A stretch of 64,000 bases of DNA. It comes from Magicicada septendecula (taxonomy: Eukaryota > Arthropoda > Insecta > Hemiptera > Cicadidae). The stretch's first letter is position 1. Every line of letters starts with the position of its first letter. Below, piece by piece: positions 47,814-59,196 of this stretch. A program made the translations under genes and the position numbers. Location: assembly GCA_034769895.1 (NCBI GenBank), contig CM068373.1, positions 18,581,967-18,645,966 on the forward strand, in the 5' to 3' direction. The notes beneath the pieces are model-generated. The model was not told the DNA's origin, ran no database searches, and worked only from the letters and a program-made list of their open reading frames with translations.

Positions 47814-49101
47814 TGAGAAGCTACTATTTACTTCAAATAATAAAAATACAAAACTTCTCCATACTTTCTTACCTTGTCAGATTCCAGGGTCGTCATGTGA
47901 ACTTGTAACCTATAAGTGACTTAGGGTTTTATGTTAGCAAGAAACTCGGCTCGCATTATTTGTTAACTAACAACTTTTATTTACCATTTTTGTTTATCAT
48001 TCTCTTTTTTTCTTTTTTATAAATTACTAGTGTGACCTCTCTTTTATATAACCTTCCGAATTTAAACAGATTTGAACATTGAAACATAACTACTACCGAC
48101 AAAATTTAGCATTCATTTTTCTTTAAATTTATTAATTACAATTAAATACACTGATTAATTAAACTACAAGTTACTAATTACTTAGATTATGTAAAGACAA
48201 CCCAGTATTTGCGCATACACTCATTCACGCTCGTTACCCCATTTATTTTTGTTTTATTTAGCGCTTTTTTAACTTGTCATGACTATTGGTATAAAATTTC
48301 AGGTACTTCTCTGGTTATGTCCCTCCAGACCACATGTTGCCAGCTGTATATTTTAGATCGTCCAAAGTATGTTTTAACTGTTAAACTGTTCACTGCATTT
48401 CTGTTTGATGTTACACTGTCCTCATACGGCTTTATATGACTCTGTTTTATAATTTAATCACATTTTAATACTTTGGTTAAAATTTTAAGGCTCGCGACCT
48501 TGTACATTGAACCGGGTGAGTTTCCACGACTACCAATGCTATTTCTGCTGTCTATGTACACATTTTCACTCTTTCGACCAGTCGGTTTACATTTTACATA
48601 GATTTTAGTCGAACGCGCACACACGTAACTGCGCGGGTTAGCTGTTATATACCGACTGTCTTTAACTTATATTCACATTTTTTATGTACAGGCGAAATGA
48701 AAACTGTGCCCAGCCGGGGGGGGGGGGGCACCACTGCTCGCGTCCGTTGTCGTGAGATGTTATATGCCAACTGTCTTTGTTGTCTGCGCACTGTATGTGT
48801 GTGTGCGTTTGGTTGCCTACCCGCCAGGTGTTGGGCGCTGCAGTTAGCTCGCATTCTGTGCTTCTTTGTTCCCATCACTAGGCGAGAAGGAATTTATCCA
48901 GACGTGACATTTTTGTGTGAATGTTGGCCGAACCATGCGCTCGTCCGCGTGAATGCACAACCTCGCTGATAACTTACATTCCTGTACCATTCTGTAACAT
49001 GCTGTGCCTTACACGGAGCTACAGTCCGCGACCAAAAATATACTCTGTTTTATAAAATGAAAAACTTCAACTTATAAACCCCTTCATTCTGTACCGTTAC
49101 A
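47814..49101 (-). repeat. Element C, 5' LTR (right copy)
   Basis: 1288 bp, from TGAGAAGCTACTATTTAC to ACCGTTACA, followed by ATAT and then the satellite region. Confidence 0.9.
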
Positions 49102-49194
49102 ATATGTTATTTTCTGAAATACTTTTTCATTTTGTTAATATGTTCTGAGCTACCAAACAAACAATACTGAACAGATCGAAGAGTTTGAACTAAA

Positions 49195-49500
49195 ATTGTA
49201 ATATCGGTATGGAGAACCATACTTGACTTCCATGTTTTAAGATTTGTATTTTAAATCATTTTAGAAATGAAATATTTCTATAGAAACTACTTCTTTCTTC
49301 AGCCTTAACCACAGTACTGTGGTCACTAACGTATACCACCACACGTTATCGCACTCGATTTTCACTGATGATGGCAGTCGACGGAACTGCAGAAACGTCT
49401 CGTTTTGCAGAAAACATTGGACTATGGCCAAACAGCCCGGGAAGGAATTTTAGCATCAAACTACTACTTTGTTGCCGAAACCGTAGTACACATATAAAAA
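49195..49500 (+). repeat. ~300-bp dispersed unit, copy 1
   Basis: Starts near ATCGGTATGGAGAACCATAC (a 6-bp-stem hairpin with AGAA loop) and includes CTTAACCACAGTACTGTGG and CACTGATGATGGCAGTCGAC, then CTGCAGAAACGTCT, and GTAGTACACATATA at the end. Other copies: 52,453-52,760; 55,550-55,855; 57,484-57,790. Each opens a related frame of 70-95 codons, without known motif. Confidence 0.7.
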
Positions 49501-49845
49501 TTATCCCCCTTCAACTATAATTTTCATTTATAGAAAATTACCCCCACCCCGTTCAACTAACCTCTTCATTTATAGATATTTCATGTACGTTTCTACAGTG
49601 GATTATTAAGATCTTCTTATCAGGTTACTCTATTTATCAAAATTTTAGCATCAAACTACTACTTTGTTGCCGAAACCGTAGTACACATATAAAAATTATC
49701 CCCTCCCCCTTCAACTATAATTTTCATTTATAGAAAATTACCCCCACCCCGTTCAACTAACCTCTTCATTTATAGATATTTCATGTACGTTTCTACAGTG
49801 GATTATTAAGATCTTCTTATCAGGTTACTCTATTTATCAAAATTA
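49448..49845. repeat. Tandem duplication of about 190 bp
   Basis: The segment from TTTTAGCATCAAACTACTAC to TTATCAAAAT is present twice in succession (starts about 49,448 and 49,638) with almost no differences, so the duplication is recent. Confidence 0.9.
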
Positions 49846-50378
49846 AGTACTTTACTCTTGTTACAACAAAAAATGTTTCAGGTAAACTACCCTTTCCCCG
49901 TAACTGATCTTCACCAAAATCAATAGGCCTTGAGTCTTCTACAACTCAGGCACATATGTAAAAAATTATTTGATTCTGTTTGAATGTACGGCAGTTATCG
50001 TTCATCATGAAAAAATTTCTCTTGTTACAACATAAAATGTTGCAGGTAAACTACCCCTTTCCCTTAACCGATATTCACCAAAATCAACAGGCCTTGAGTT
50101 CTCTACAATTTAGAGATATACCGGTATGCAAAAAATTATTTGATTATGTTTGAATTTACGGAGGTTATCGTTCGTCATGGAAAAAATTAATCTTGTTATC
50201 ACATAAAACGTTGCAGGTAAACTACCCCTTTCTCTTAACTGATCTTCACCAAAATCAATAGGTCTTGAGTCCTCTTCAATTCAGGGACGCATGCAAAACA
50301 TTATTTGATTCTGTTTGAATGTGGGGAAGTTATCGTTCGTCATAGAAACAATTACCATTGTTAAAACATTAAAGGCTC

Positions 50379-50959
50379 TATATAATATTGAAAACTTTCT
50401 CAAGTGAAACTTACTTGTCTGTTTTATATGTAGAACACGTTTCGGTGTCGTGTTCGCCTTCTTCAGCTTTGCGACAGACTGCCAGTACCTAGTAACGTTT
50501 GTTGGTTGGAAGGTATAGTGGGGGTGGTGGTGTATAGAGGAAGGGGATTGGCGCGGGGATCCGAATTATTGTTTGTTTTGTGTATAACTGTGTCAAAAAG
50601 TGTATGTGATTTATATTGCAATTGGTCATTTAGTATGTTGTTTGGTTGCGTTGTGTGGTGTTTGTATATTTCATACTGTTCAGCTGTGTTGAGTTTTCGC
50701 CCGTTGTTATACACAAAACAAACAATAATTCGGATCCCCGCGCCAATCCCCTTCCTCTATACACCACCACCCCCACTATACCTTCCAACCAACAAACGTT
50801 ACTAGGTACTGGCAGTCTGTCGCAAAGCTGAAGAAGGCGAACACGGCGCCGAAACGCGTTCTACGTATAAAACAGACAAGTAAGTTTCACTTGAGAAAGT
50901 TTTCAATATTATATAAAGTGTAGTGCAGTGAAAGAAGATGATGAACAAACAAGACAACT
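50379..50959. mobile_element. Palindromic Penelope-like element insertion
   Basis: Flanked by an 11-bp duplication ATTAAAGGCTC (50368-50378 and 50960-50970). Two PLE tails lie head-to-head: the minus-strand arm (about 50,380-50,714) reads KLNTAEQYEIYKHHTTQPNN then ILNDQL, the C-terminal end of the PLE endonuclease protein, followed by the untranslated tail; the plus-strand arm (about 50,707-50,959) repeats the tail only. Both arms carry CTGAAGAAGGCGAACACG followed by GAAAC. Inverted partial copies are typical of PLE insertions. Confidence 0.85.
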
Positions 50960-51020
50960 ATTAAAGGCTCATTTACACAGTCCAAGTTTCCTGGCTTCAA
51001 GTACTTGAAGTCAAGTAAAC

Positions 51021-51440
51021 TTGACATCTGAATTCTGTTTACACGGGGAAAGTGGAAGCGTCAAGTACTTGACGCCACTACATTCATTTTTGTTTGAAAT
51101 GTTGAGTAGAAATGTGCGTCGTATTGCAGTTAAACTGTTAGTGAACTCATTGTGCAAAAATCTACGCGAGTATACAACGGAAAATGTCAACAGACAGAGA
51201 AAGCGAACTCGGAGGTGGGTGACAACATGGATAGCTAGAAGGGAAATGTATGGTGCCTCTTCAACACTGTTACGCGAGTTGGTAGATGAAGATCCTTCGT
51301 CTTATAAAACTCATCTAACGATGACAGTACAGAAATTTAAGGAGCTATTAGGAAACATTTGAGCAGAAATAAGTAGAACAAATACTCCCATGAGAAATAT
51401 AATTCCCTCAAGAACAAAGCTGGAAATCAACTGCGTCTGC
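51021..51440 (+). pseudogene. Harbinger transposase, N-terminal part
   Basis: Reads KRTRRWVTTWIARREMYGAS, TLLRELVDEDPSSYKTHLTM and VQKFKELLGNI, then a TGA at 51361, then in the same frame EISRTNTPMRNIIPSRTKLE. This is the N-terminal region of PIF/Harbinger transposases (RRxW ... LL.EL..ED...Y...LRM....F.ELL ... MR.AI....KL). The DDE domain that should follow is deleted, so the copy has no catalytic activity. The start methionine is uncertain. Confidence 0.85.
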
Positions 51441-51465
51441 TGCTTTAAACCAACTTAATTTTGGT

Positions 51466-51751
51466 TCATATACTTATTTCATCAGTGGCTGCCCCACTCT
51501 TTTCAGACTTTAGGATTTTTGCAAGTTCTTGGCGATAAACCGTTCTTATGGTTTTAATTCTTTTAAGCAATAGTTCAGTAGTAATTGTGACGCTTAAACC
51601 TGTTTCTTTAACTTCACTGTCGAAGTTTTTGGAAAGCTACATCCCTTACATTTTTGTTAGAATAGTCACTTCGCTTAATATTCCACGAAGAGTCATATTT
51701 TCTGTATGTAGCAAGAAACTCGTGTATATCATTTGCAGTCCACTTACTCAT
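51466..51751 (-). pseudogene. MADF-domain protein of the Harbinger element
   Basis: Starts MSKWTANDIHEFLATYRKYD, then SSWNIKRSDYSNKNVRDVAF, QKLRQ; after one frameshift (near 51,620) GLSVTITTELLLKRIKTIRT, VYRQELAKILKSEKSGAATD and stop. This is a MADF/Myb-like DNA-binding domain (W...FL..Y..Y..LWN....DY.N...R..A...L), the second protein carried by many Harbinger elements to aid transposase DNA binding and nuclear entry. It is convergent with the transposase fragment. Confidence 0.85.
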
Positions 51752-52418
51752 GTTAATATTAAAATTAATGACTTTAAAATATTTTAACGAGAACTGCAGA
51801 ATCACCTCATAGAGAAAACAGTACACTAACAGCTGACTGCGCACTAAAGACGTAAGACCGATTCCCTTGACTGCTTGAAGGCAAGTAGTCAAGGATCCGT
51901 CTAGACGGAGACAGTAGGGTGGGAAAGTGAGTCACGTGACTTTCAAGTGGCAACAAAACTTGACGCTAGGCCATCTCTACTTTCCACTGTCCGGACAGTG
52001 GAAAGTTACTTTCCACAACCGTTTACACAGGGATAGTATAAGGAAACTAGGTTGACTTCAAGTGCTTGAAGCCAGTAAACTTGAACCGTGTAAACGAGCC
52101 TTAAAGGTGGCAGGTAAACTACCCCTTTCCCTTAACCGATCTTCACCAAAATCAACAGGCCTTCAGTTCTTTACAATTCAGGAACGTATGCAAAACATTA
52201 TTTGATTCTGTTTGAATTTGCGGCTATCATTTGCCATAGAAAAAAATTACCCTTGTTCAAATATAAAACGTTGCAGGTAAACTACCCCTTTCCCTTAATC
52301 GATCTTCACCAAAAACAATAGGTCTTGAGAACTCTACAATTCAGGGCTGTATGCAAAAAATTATTTGATTCTGTTTGAATTTGTGACACTTACCGTTTGC
52401 CATAGAAAAAAAATCTAC

Positions 52419-52442
52419 AGACACACACACACACACACACAC
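52419..52442. repeat. (CA)n microsatellite
   Basis: A short CA run where other satellite blocks have CAGA/CACA runs (see 59,917, 61,437 and 63,698). Confidence 0.9.
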
Positions 52443-52452
52443 TTTTTGAAAA

Positions 52453-53244
52453 TATCGGTATGGAGAACCATACATGACTTCCATATTCTAAGATTTATAT
52501 TTAAAATCATTTTCGAAATGAAATATTACCATAGAAACTACTTCTTTCTACTTACTGCTTCAGCCTTAACCACAGTACTGTGGTCACTAATGTATACCAC
52601 CTCACGTTATCGCACTCGATTTTCACTGATGATGGAAGTCGCCGAAACGTCTGGTTTTGTAGAAAACATTGGACTACGGCCAAATATCCCGGGAAGGAAT
52701 TTTAACAAAAACTACTTCTTTGTTGCCGATAACGTTGTACACATATATATAAAAAATATGCATAAAATTAATGATTATGCTAATATAAGTTAATGATTGA
52801 TCTCCATTAAGTAGTGCTCAAGTTTCCAAAGTTTTAATATTATGATGTCCGTAATTAAAACATCAGAGCAGGTTTAGTGTGTATGAGGGTACACCGTGGA
52901 CAAAAATTTTCAACATTTCCTATTGAGCGTTGCTTAGAGTAAAGCTGCGAGTCTACAGTGTACGTTTCACAGAACAAACACGCGGAAAAGAAGGAGCGCT
53001 CCGAAGTCACTCATGGACCCTCAGCATCTTGCAGAGGATTCATTCACTAAAGACGAAAAGTCTGTCTATGAATCGTTCCTCTGTAAACACGTGCAGTTAC
53101 ACCGCCCAGCGATCCACAGGAAGCAAATTGCTATCCACGCTGGACACTTTTTCGGTTATGTTGGTGTGGGTTTCGGCACTTTCCATTTAAAAAGCGTGCA
53201 GATGTAAGAAAATAAACATGAATGAGGCCAGAAATAACGCGAAT

Positions 53245-53275
<31 letters not shown>

Positions 53276-53420
53276 GTGTGTGTGTGTCTTCCCTGCCTTT
53301 TTATTGCGGTAGTCATAATAATAAAATGGAAACGTAAACATTACATAACTGAGATATGCTTGCCTGCCACGAACGATATATTTTCTCTCATACATGATTT
53401 ACATTAAAATGAAAAAATTA
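52453..53420 (+). repeat. ~1-kb duplicated block, copy I (includes ~300-bp unit, copy 2)
   Basis: Paralogous to 57,484-59,340 minus its hAT insertion. Order: ATCGGTATGGAGAACCATAC, the ~300-bp unit, TTGTACACATATATATAAAA (the empty hAT site, about 52,736-52,760), a segment with ACTCATGGACCCTCAGCATC, then a (TG)n run at 53,245-53,287 and CTTCCCTGCCTTTTTATTGC. A third, partial copy lies at about 54,690-55,020. Confidence 0.85.
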
Positions 53421-54029
53421 TAATTTTATTGCCTGGCAACAAAATTATTTTATTTTTAATAATTACCATTGTTTGAAAAAGTTTAAATGAATTTTCAAGT
53501 ACTTTACTGTTGTTAATACGTAAAAGGTTGCAGGTAAACTACCCCTTCCTCTTAACCGATCTTCACCAAAATCAAAAGGGCTTGAGTTCTCTACAATTCA
53601 GGGGTGTATGCAAAAAATTATTTGATTCTGTTTGAATATGCGGCAGTTATCGTTCGTCATAGAAAAAATTACCCTTGTTAAAACATAAAACGTTGCAGGT
53701 AAACTACCCCTTTCCCTTAACCGATCTTCACCAAAAACAATAGGTCTTGAGAACTCCATAATTCAGGGCTGTATGCGAAACATTATTTGATTCTGTTTGA
53801 ATTTGCGGCTGTTATCGTTTGCCAACAAAAAAAAATTACCCTTGATAAAAAAAACCGTTGCAGGTAAACTACCCCTTCCCCTCAACCGATCTTCACCAAA
53901 AACAATAGGTCGTGAGTACTCTACAAATCAGGGCTGTATGCAAAAAATTATTTGATTCTGTTTGAATTTGCGGCTGTTATCGTTTGCCATAGGAAAAAAT
54001 CGGTATGGAAAACCATACATGACTTCCAT

Positions 54030-54690
54030 GTCCTAAAATTTATATTTAAAATCATTTAAATATTAATTAATTAATTAAATACGTGGATGCTTGAGTTCTG
54101 AAGAAATTATGTATCAGCCAAAATGGTACCACCAAGTCAGGTGGATTAAGACTATCCTCAACCTTTGTGAGGAAGGACTGTACTTTTAGATAAAATGTCT
54201 GTAGGTCGAACAAAGAGCTAGCTAAAGGTAGCTGTGATCTGATTCCTGTAATGAAATTGGATTCTCGCTGCGAGGGGCTGAGAGATGTCTATAGTGTTAT
54301 CAAAGTCTTTCCTGTCAATTCTATACTAGTCATTTTTCTTTTTTAAAATCGAGTCTTGATTTCTTTCTTTCCATTTATCTTCTGATTTCCTGAACGACTA
54401 TTCTGTTCACCCGTATAATTATAATTTCTCAGCAAAACATTTCTTCCTTAATATGTTTGTGTCTCCTGTTTAACACCCACCATTCTGATCCATGCCATAA
54501 TGCTATATTCCACACAGGCTAGTAAATAACTGGCCATCAGGGAGGTCAAAATATTTTCAAGGAGGGGCAAACAATTTTCCAAAGGAGAAAAATATTTGTA
54601 TATTTTTCATACATACACACCTGCACATATTAGTTTATAATTCTCATATCATAATCGAAATAAGTACACAGATTGTATTAATTGCTTTAA
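54030..54690. other. Non-satellite interval, nothing recognised
   Basis: AT-rich unique DNA within the repeat region. No element ends found. Confidence 0.5.
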
Positions 54691-55020
54691 TACAACAATA
54701 CTGCCCAGCGATCCACAGGAAGGAAATCAATGTCCATCTTTTCGGCTTGCACGTGTTGTGTTGGTGTGGGTTTCGGCACTTTCCATTTAAAAAGCGTGCA
54801 AACATAAGAAAATAAACATGAGCCCAGAAATAACGTGAATTGTGTGTGTGTGTGTGTGTGTGTGTCCTGCCAGCCTTTTTATTGCGGTAATCATAATAAT
54901 AAAACTTTGGAAAAGTAAACATTACATAATTGAGATATGCTTGCCTGCCAGAAACGATATATTTTCACTCATACGTGATTTAAATTAAAATGAAAAATAT
55001 AGAATTTTGTTAAAGTGAAA
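54691..55020 (+). repeat. ~1-kb block, partial copy III
   Basis: Contains CTGCCCAGCGATCCACAGG, TTTCGGCACTTTCCATTTAA and a (TG)n run at about 54,840-54,865, matching 53,100-53,400 and 58,975-59,250. Confidence 0.8.
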
Positions 55021-55123
55021 TTAAATGTTTCCATAGAAACAACTTCTTTGTTGTCAATAACGTAGTACACATATAAAACTTACTTCAAGATACATTTTTT
55101 CCAGTCTCCAGATCGCTATTATG

Positions 55124-55222
55124 ATTAACTTAATAATTTATAGCGGATTGTGGATTATTACAGTGTTATATCATATACAATATTATTGTGGATTATACAA
55201 GGTAAAAAATTATTAAGTTAAT
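55124..55222. repeat. Small inverted repeat, 16-bp arms
   Basis: ATTAACTTAATAATTT (55124-55139) is exactly complementary to AAATTATTAAGTTAAT (55207-55222). Between them GTGGATTATTA and GTGGATTATAC form a short direct repeat. Probably a tiny MITE. Confidence 0.6.
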
Positions 55223-55549
55223 ATAAAACTTATAAAAATTTACCTCCTCCATCATCAACTACCATTTTAATTTATAAAAACAATTACCCCCTCCCTCCTT
55301 CAACTACCCTTTCCATTTATAGATATTTCATCTACCTTTCTACAGTGGATTATTATGACCTTTTCAGGATACTCTAAATTTAAGCACTTTACTCTTGTGA
55401 AAACGTGAAACGCTGCAGGTAAACTACCCCTTTCCCTTAACCGATCTTCACCAAAAATAATAGGCCTCGAGTCCTCTTCAATTCAGGACTGTATACAAAA
55501 AATTATTTGATTCTGTTTGAATTTGCGGCTGATATTGTTTGCCATAGAA

Positions 55550-55855
55550 AATATCGGTATGGAGAACCATACATGACTTCCATGTTCTAAGATTTATATT
55601 TAAAATCATATTCGAAATGAAATATTTCTATAGAAACTACGTCTTTCTACTTATTGCTTCAGCATTAACCACAGTACTGTGGTCACTAACGTATACCACC
55701 TCATGTTTTCGCACTCGATTTTCACCGATGATGGCAGTCGATAGCACTGCCAAAAAGTCTGGTTTTGCAGAAAACATTGGACTACGGCTAAAGAGCCCGG
55801 GAAGCAATTTTAACAAAAAACTACTTCTTTGTTGCCGATAACGTAGTACACATAA
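55550..55855 (+). repeat. ~300-bp dispersed unit, copy 3
   Basis: Same landmarks as copy 1. The CTGATGA core has changed to CCGATGA here, and the following GAAAC is not kept. Confidence 0.75.
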
Positions 55856-57790
55856 AAAATTCTCCCCTCCACCTTCAACTATAATTTTTAATAATAGAAA
55901 ATTACCCCCACCCCGTTCACCTTACTTCTTCATTTATAGATATTTCATCTACGTTTCTACAGTGGATTACTATGAGCTTCTTATCAGGATACTTTATTTA
56001 TAAAAATTAAGTACTTTACTCTTGTTAAATCATAAAATGTTTCAGGTAAACTACTCCTTTCCCTTAACCGATCTTCTCCAAAATCAACAGACCTTCCGTC
56101 CTCTACAATTCAGGGAAGCATGCAAAAAAATATTTGATTCTGTTTGAATGTGCAGCAGTTATCATTCATCATGGAAACATTTCTCTTGTTACAACATAAA
56201 ATGTTGCAGGTAAACTACCCCTTTCCCTTAACCGATCTTCACCAAAATCAATAGACCTTGAGCTCGCTGCAACTAAGGAAAGGGTGCAAAAAATTATTTG
56301 GTTCTCATTGAATTTTCGGCAGTTATCGTTCGTCATAAAAAAAATTACCCTTTTTAAAACATAAAACGTTGCTGATAAACTACCCCTTCCCTTAACCGAT
56401 CTTCAACAAAATCAACAGACCTTGGGTTCTCTTGAATTCAAAAAGGTATGCAAAAACCTAGTTGATTCTGTTTGAATTTACGGCAGTTATCGTTCGTCAT
56501 ATAAAAAATTACCCTTGTTAAAACATAAAATGTTGCTGGTAAACTACCCCTTTCCCTTAACCGATCTTCACCAACACCAATAGGTATTGAGAACTCTACA
56601 ATACAGGGCTGTATGCAAAACATCATTTGATTCTGTTTGAATTTGCGGCTGTTATCGTCTACAATAGAAAAAAATTACCCTTGATAAAAAACCGTTGCAG
56701 GTAAACTACCCCTTTCCCTTAACCGATCTTCACCAAAAATGACAGGTCTTGGGTACTCTACAATTCAGGCCTGTATGCAAAGAATTATTTGATTCTGTTT
56801 GAATTTGCGGCTGTTATCGTTTGCCATAGAAAACACCCTTGATAAAACATAAAACGTTGCTGGTAAACTACACTATTCCATTAACCGATCTTCACCAAAA
56901 ACAATAGGTCTTGAGAACTCTACAATTCAGGGCTGTATGCAAAACATTAGTTGATTCTCTTTGAATTTACGGAAGTTATCGTTCGTCAAAAAAAAAATTA
57001 CCCTTGATAAAACATAAAATGTTGCTGGTAAACAACCCTATTCCCTTAACTGATCTTCACCAAAAACGACAGGTCTTGAGAACTCTACATTTCAGGGCTG
57101 TATGCAAAATATTATATGATTCTGTTTGAATTTGCGGCTGTTATCGTTTGCCATATAAAATACCCTTGATAAAACAAAAAATGTGTCAGGTAAACTACCC
57201 CTTTCCCTTAACCGATCTTCACCAAAAACAATAGGTCTTTAGTACTCAACAAAACAGGGCTGTATGCAAAAACGTATTTGATTCTGTTTGAATTTGCGGC
57301 TCTTATCGTTTGCCATATAAAATACCCTTTTAAAACATAAAACGTTGCAGGTAAACTACCCCTTTCCCTTAACCGATCTTCACCAACACCAATAGGTATT
57401 GAGAACTCTACAATACAGGGCTGTATGCAAAACATCATTTGATTCTGTTTGAATTCGTGGCTGTTATCGTTTACCATAGAAAATATCGGTATGGAGAACC
57501 ATACATCACTTCCATATTCTAAGATTTATATTTAAAATCATTTTCGAAATGAAATATTACCATAGAAACTACTTCTTTCTACTTACTGCTTCAGCCTTAA
57601 CCACAGTACTGTGGTCACTAACGTATACCACCTCACGTTATCGCACTCGATTTTCACTGATGATGGAAGTCGATGGCATTGCCGAAACGTCTGGTTTTGT
57701 AGAAAACATTGGACTACGGCCAAATATCCCGGGAAGGAATTTTAACAAAAACTATTTCTTTGTTGCCGATAACGTTGTACACATATATAT

Positions 57791-58620
57791 CAGTGGCGAA
57801 GTTACATGGAGGCAATTGAGGCAATGCCTACTCTAAAAAATTCTGTAGAATAAAAATTATAAATATGTATGAACTACATAACGTAAAGATTATACATTGT
57901 TACTGCGACTGTCAAATTTATTAAACCGAAACGTGCTTTATTGAGCGACCGCTAGATGGTGACAGGTGAGATTCGGCATAGCTCGTTTAAAGCGAATGAG
58001 GCAACCTGAACTTGCCTTAGCATTTTTTGTATACATCGTATGTAAACAATTTAGTGGTGTGATAGGGAAGTGAAGGGAGGGGGGATTGTCCCGCGCTGTA
58101 CACATAGAGCGTTGAGGCATGCCTCACTTCTGTGGTCCAAACAGTTAAGTTAAAGCGCCTGTGTTGTTTCTAAGTGTGTTTATTTTATGCGGTTATTAAA
58201 AGTGTCACTGTTATTCTGCTGAACTAACAGATGAGCAAGATTGTTATTTGAATTATTTGTAACATTAAACATATATATAGAAACTAATCAAGTTTAAAAA
58301 TTTGAAGTTCAATCAGTTGTATTATTGTGTATGACTAATACAAGGATTGTTCAATAGAAACACGTATAGAGCTGTAAAGCATTTTTTATTCAACGATTTT
58401 AAAAGAAGTCTCCAATAACATTAAGACATGAGTTCCACTGTTGCGCTAACCTGTAGATTCCCTGCTAGTAACATTCTTACGGCTGTTTGTGGAACCATTC
58501 GGTTACAGCAAACTCTACCTCACCGTCCGATTTGAACCACCGTCCTTTTAGTGATTCCTTAAAAAAAATTTAAGATAAGATTTTTGCCTACCCATTCATT
58601 AACTACTAGCTTCGCCACTG
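57791..58620. mobile_element. hAT (Tip100-like) nonautonomous transposon
   Basis: The ends are CAGTGGCGAAG on both sides in inverted orientation, with an 8-bp duplication ATATATAT (57783-57790, 58621-58628). The paralogous block at about 52,740 has the same flanks (TTGTACAC and AAAAAATATGC) around a single ATATATAT, i.e. the empty site. No transposase frame in 830 bp. The CAGTGGCG end is typical of the Tip100 branch of hAT. Confidence 0.92.
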
Positions 58621-59124
58621 ATATATATAAAAAATATGCATAAAATTAATGGCTTGTAAAGTTAATGATTGATCTCCTTTAAGTAGTGCTCAAGTTTCCA
58701 AAGTTTTAATATTATGATGTCCGTAATTAAAACATCAGAGCAGGTATAGTGTGTATGAGGGTACACCATGGACAAAAATTTTCAACATTTCCTATTGAGC
58801 GTTGCTTAGAGTAAATCTGCGAATCTACAGTGTACGTTTCACAGAACAAACACGCGAAAAAGAAGGAGCGCTCCGAAGTCACTCATGGACCCTCAGCATC
58901 CTGCAGAGGGTTCATTCCCTAAAGACGAAAAGTCTGTCTATGAATCGTTCCTCTGTAAACACGTGCAGTTACACTGCCCAGCGATCCACAGGAAGCAAAT
59001 CGCTATACACGCTGGACACTTTTTCAGCTTGCACGCGTTATGTTGGTATGGGTTTCAGCACTTACCATTTAAAAAGCGTGGAAATGTAAGAAAATAAACA
59101 TGAGTGAGGCCAGAAATAACGCGA

Positions 59125-59126
<2 letters not shown>

Positions 59127-59195
<69 letters not shown>
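59127..59195. repeat. (TG)n microsatellite, 69 bp
   Basis: A pure TG run; the homologous runs at 53,245-53,287 and 54,840-54,865 are shorter or interrupted. Confidence 0.95.

Positions 59196-59196
<1 letters not shown>

Larger units (their letters stand above)
42321..49101 (-). mobile_element. LTR retroelement C
   Basis: A minus-strand element of 6.78 kb with TG...CA LTRs (TGAGAAGC... to ...CGTTACA in plus orientation) and a perfect ATAT duplication (42317-42320, 49102-49105). LTRs are 1309 and 1288 bp and differ at a few percent of positions by eye, so C is older than B. It has an exact Lys-type primer site, a polypurine tract with the family hairpin, and the conserved 3' module. The only protein-like region is a broken coiled-coil frame at 46,004-47,621. 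No pol region is recognisable. The LTRs are homologous in part to those of A. The element is a fossil. Confidence 0.9.
50373..52101 (+). mobile_element. PIF/Harbinger DNA transposon, deletion derivative, carrying a PLE
   Basis: Target duplication TAA (50370-50372, 52102-52104). The inverted ends begin AGGCTCATTTACACAG (left, restarting at 50965) and AGGCTCGTTTACACGG (right, reverse complement), and stay similar for about 50 bp through CTTCAAG(T/C)ACTTGAAGTCAA. The first six bases of the left end (50373-50378) are separated from the rest by a PLE insertion. Both Harbinger genes survive in part, facing each other: transposase on plus and a MADF protein on minus. The DDE catalytic region is gone. 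Confidence 0.9.

Noticed and set aside
53013-53207. 64-70-codon frame (MDPQHLAED...) present in both ~1-kb blocks (also at 58,885)
   Set aside because: Between the copies about four of six differences in the shared part change the amino acid, so no selection on the protein is visible, and no motif is recognised.
53222-53407. Frames made of CVCVCV or HTHTHT repeats
   Set aside because: Translations of the (TG)n microsatellite, also seen at 59,100 and 54,840.
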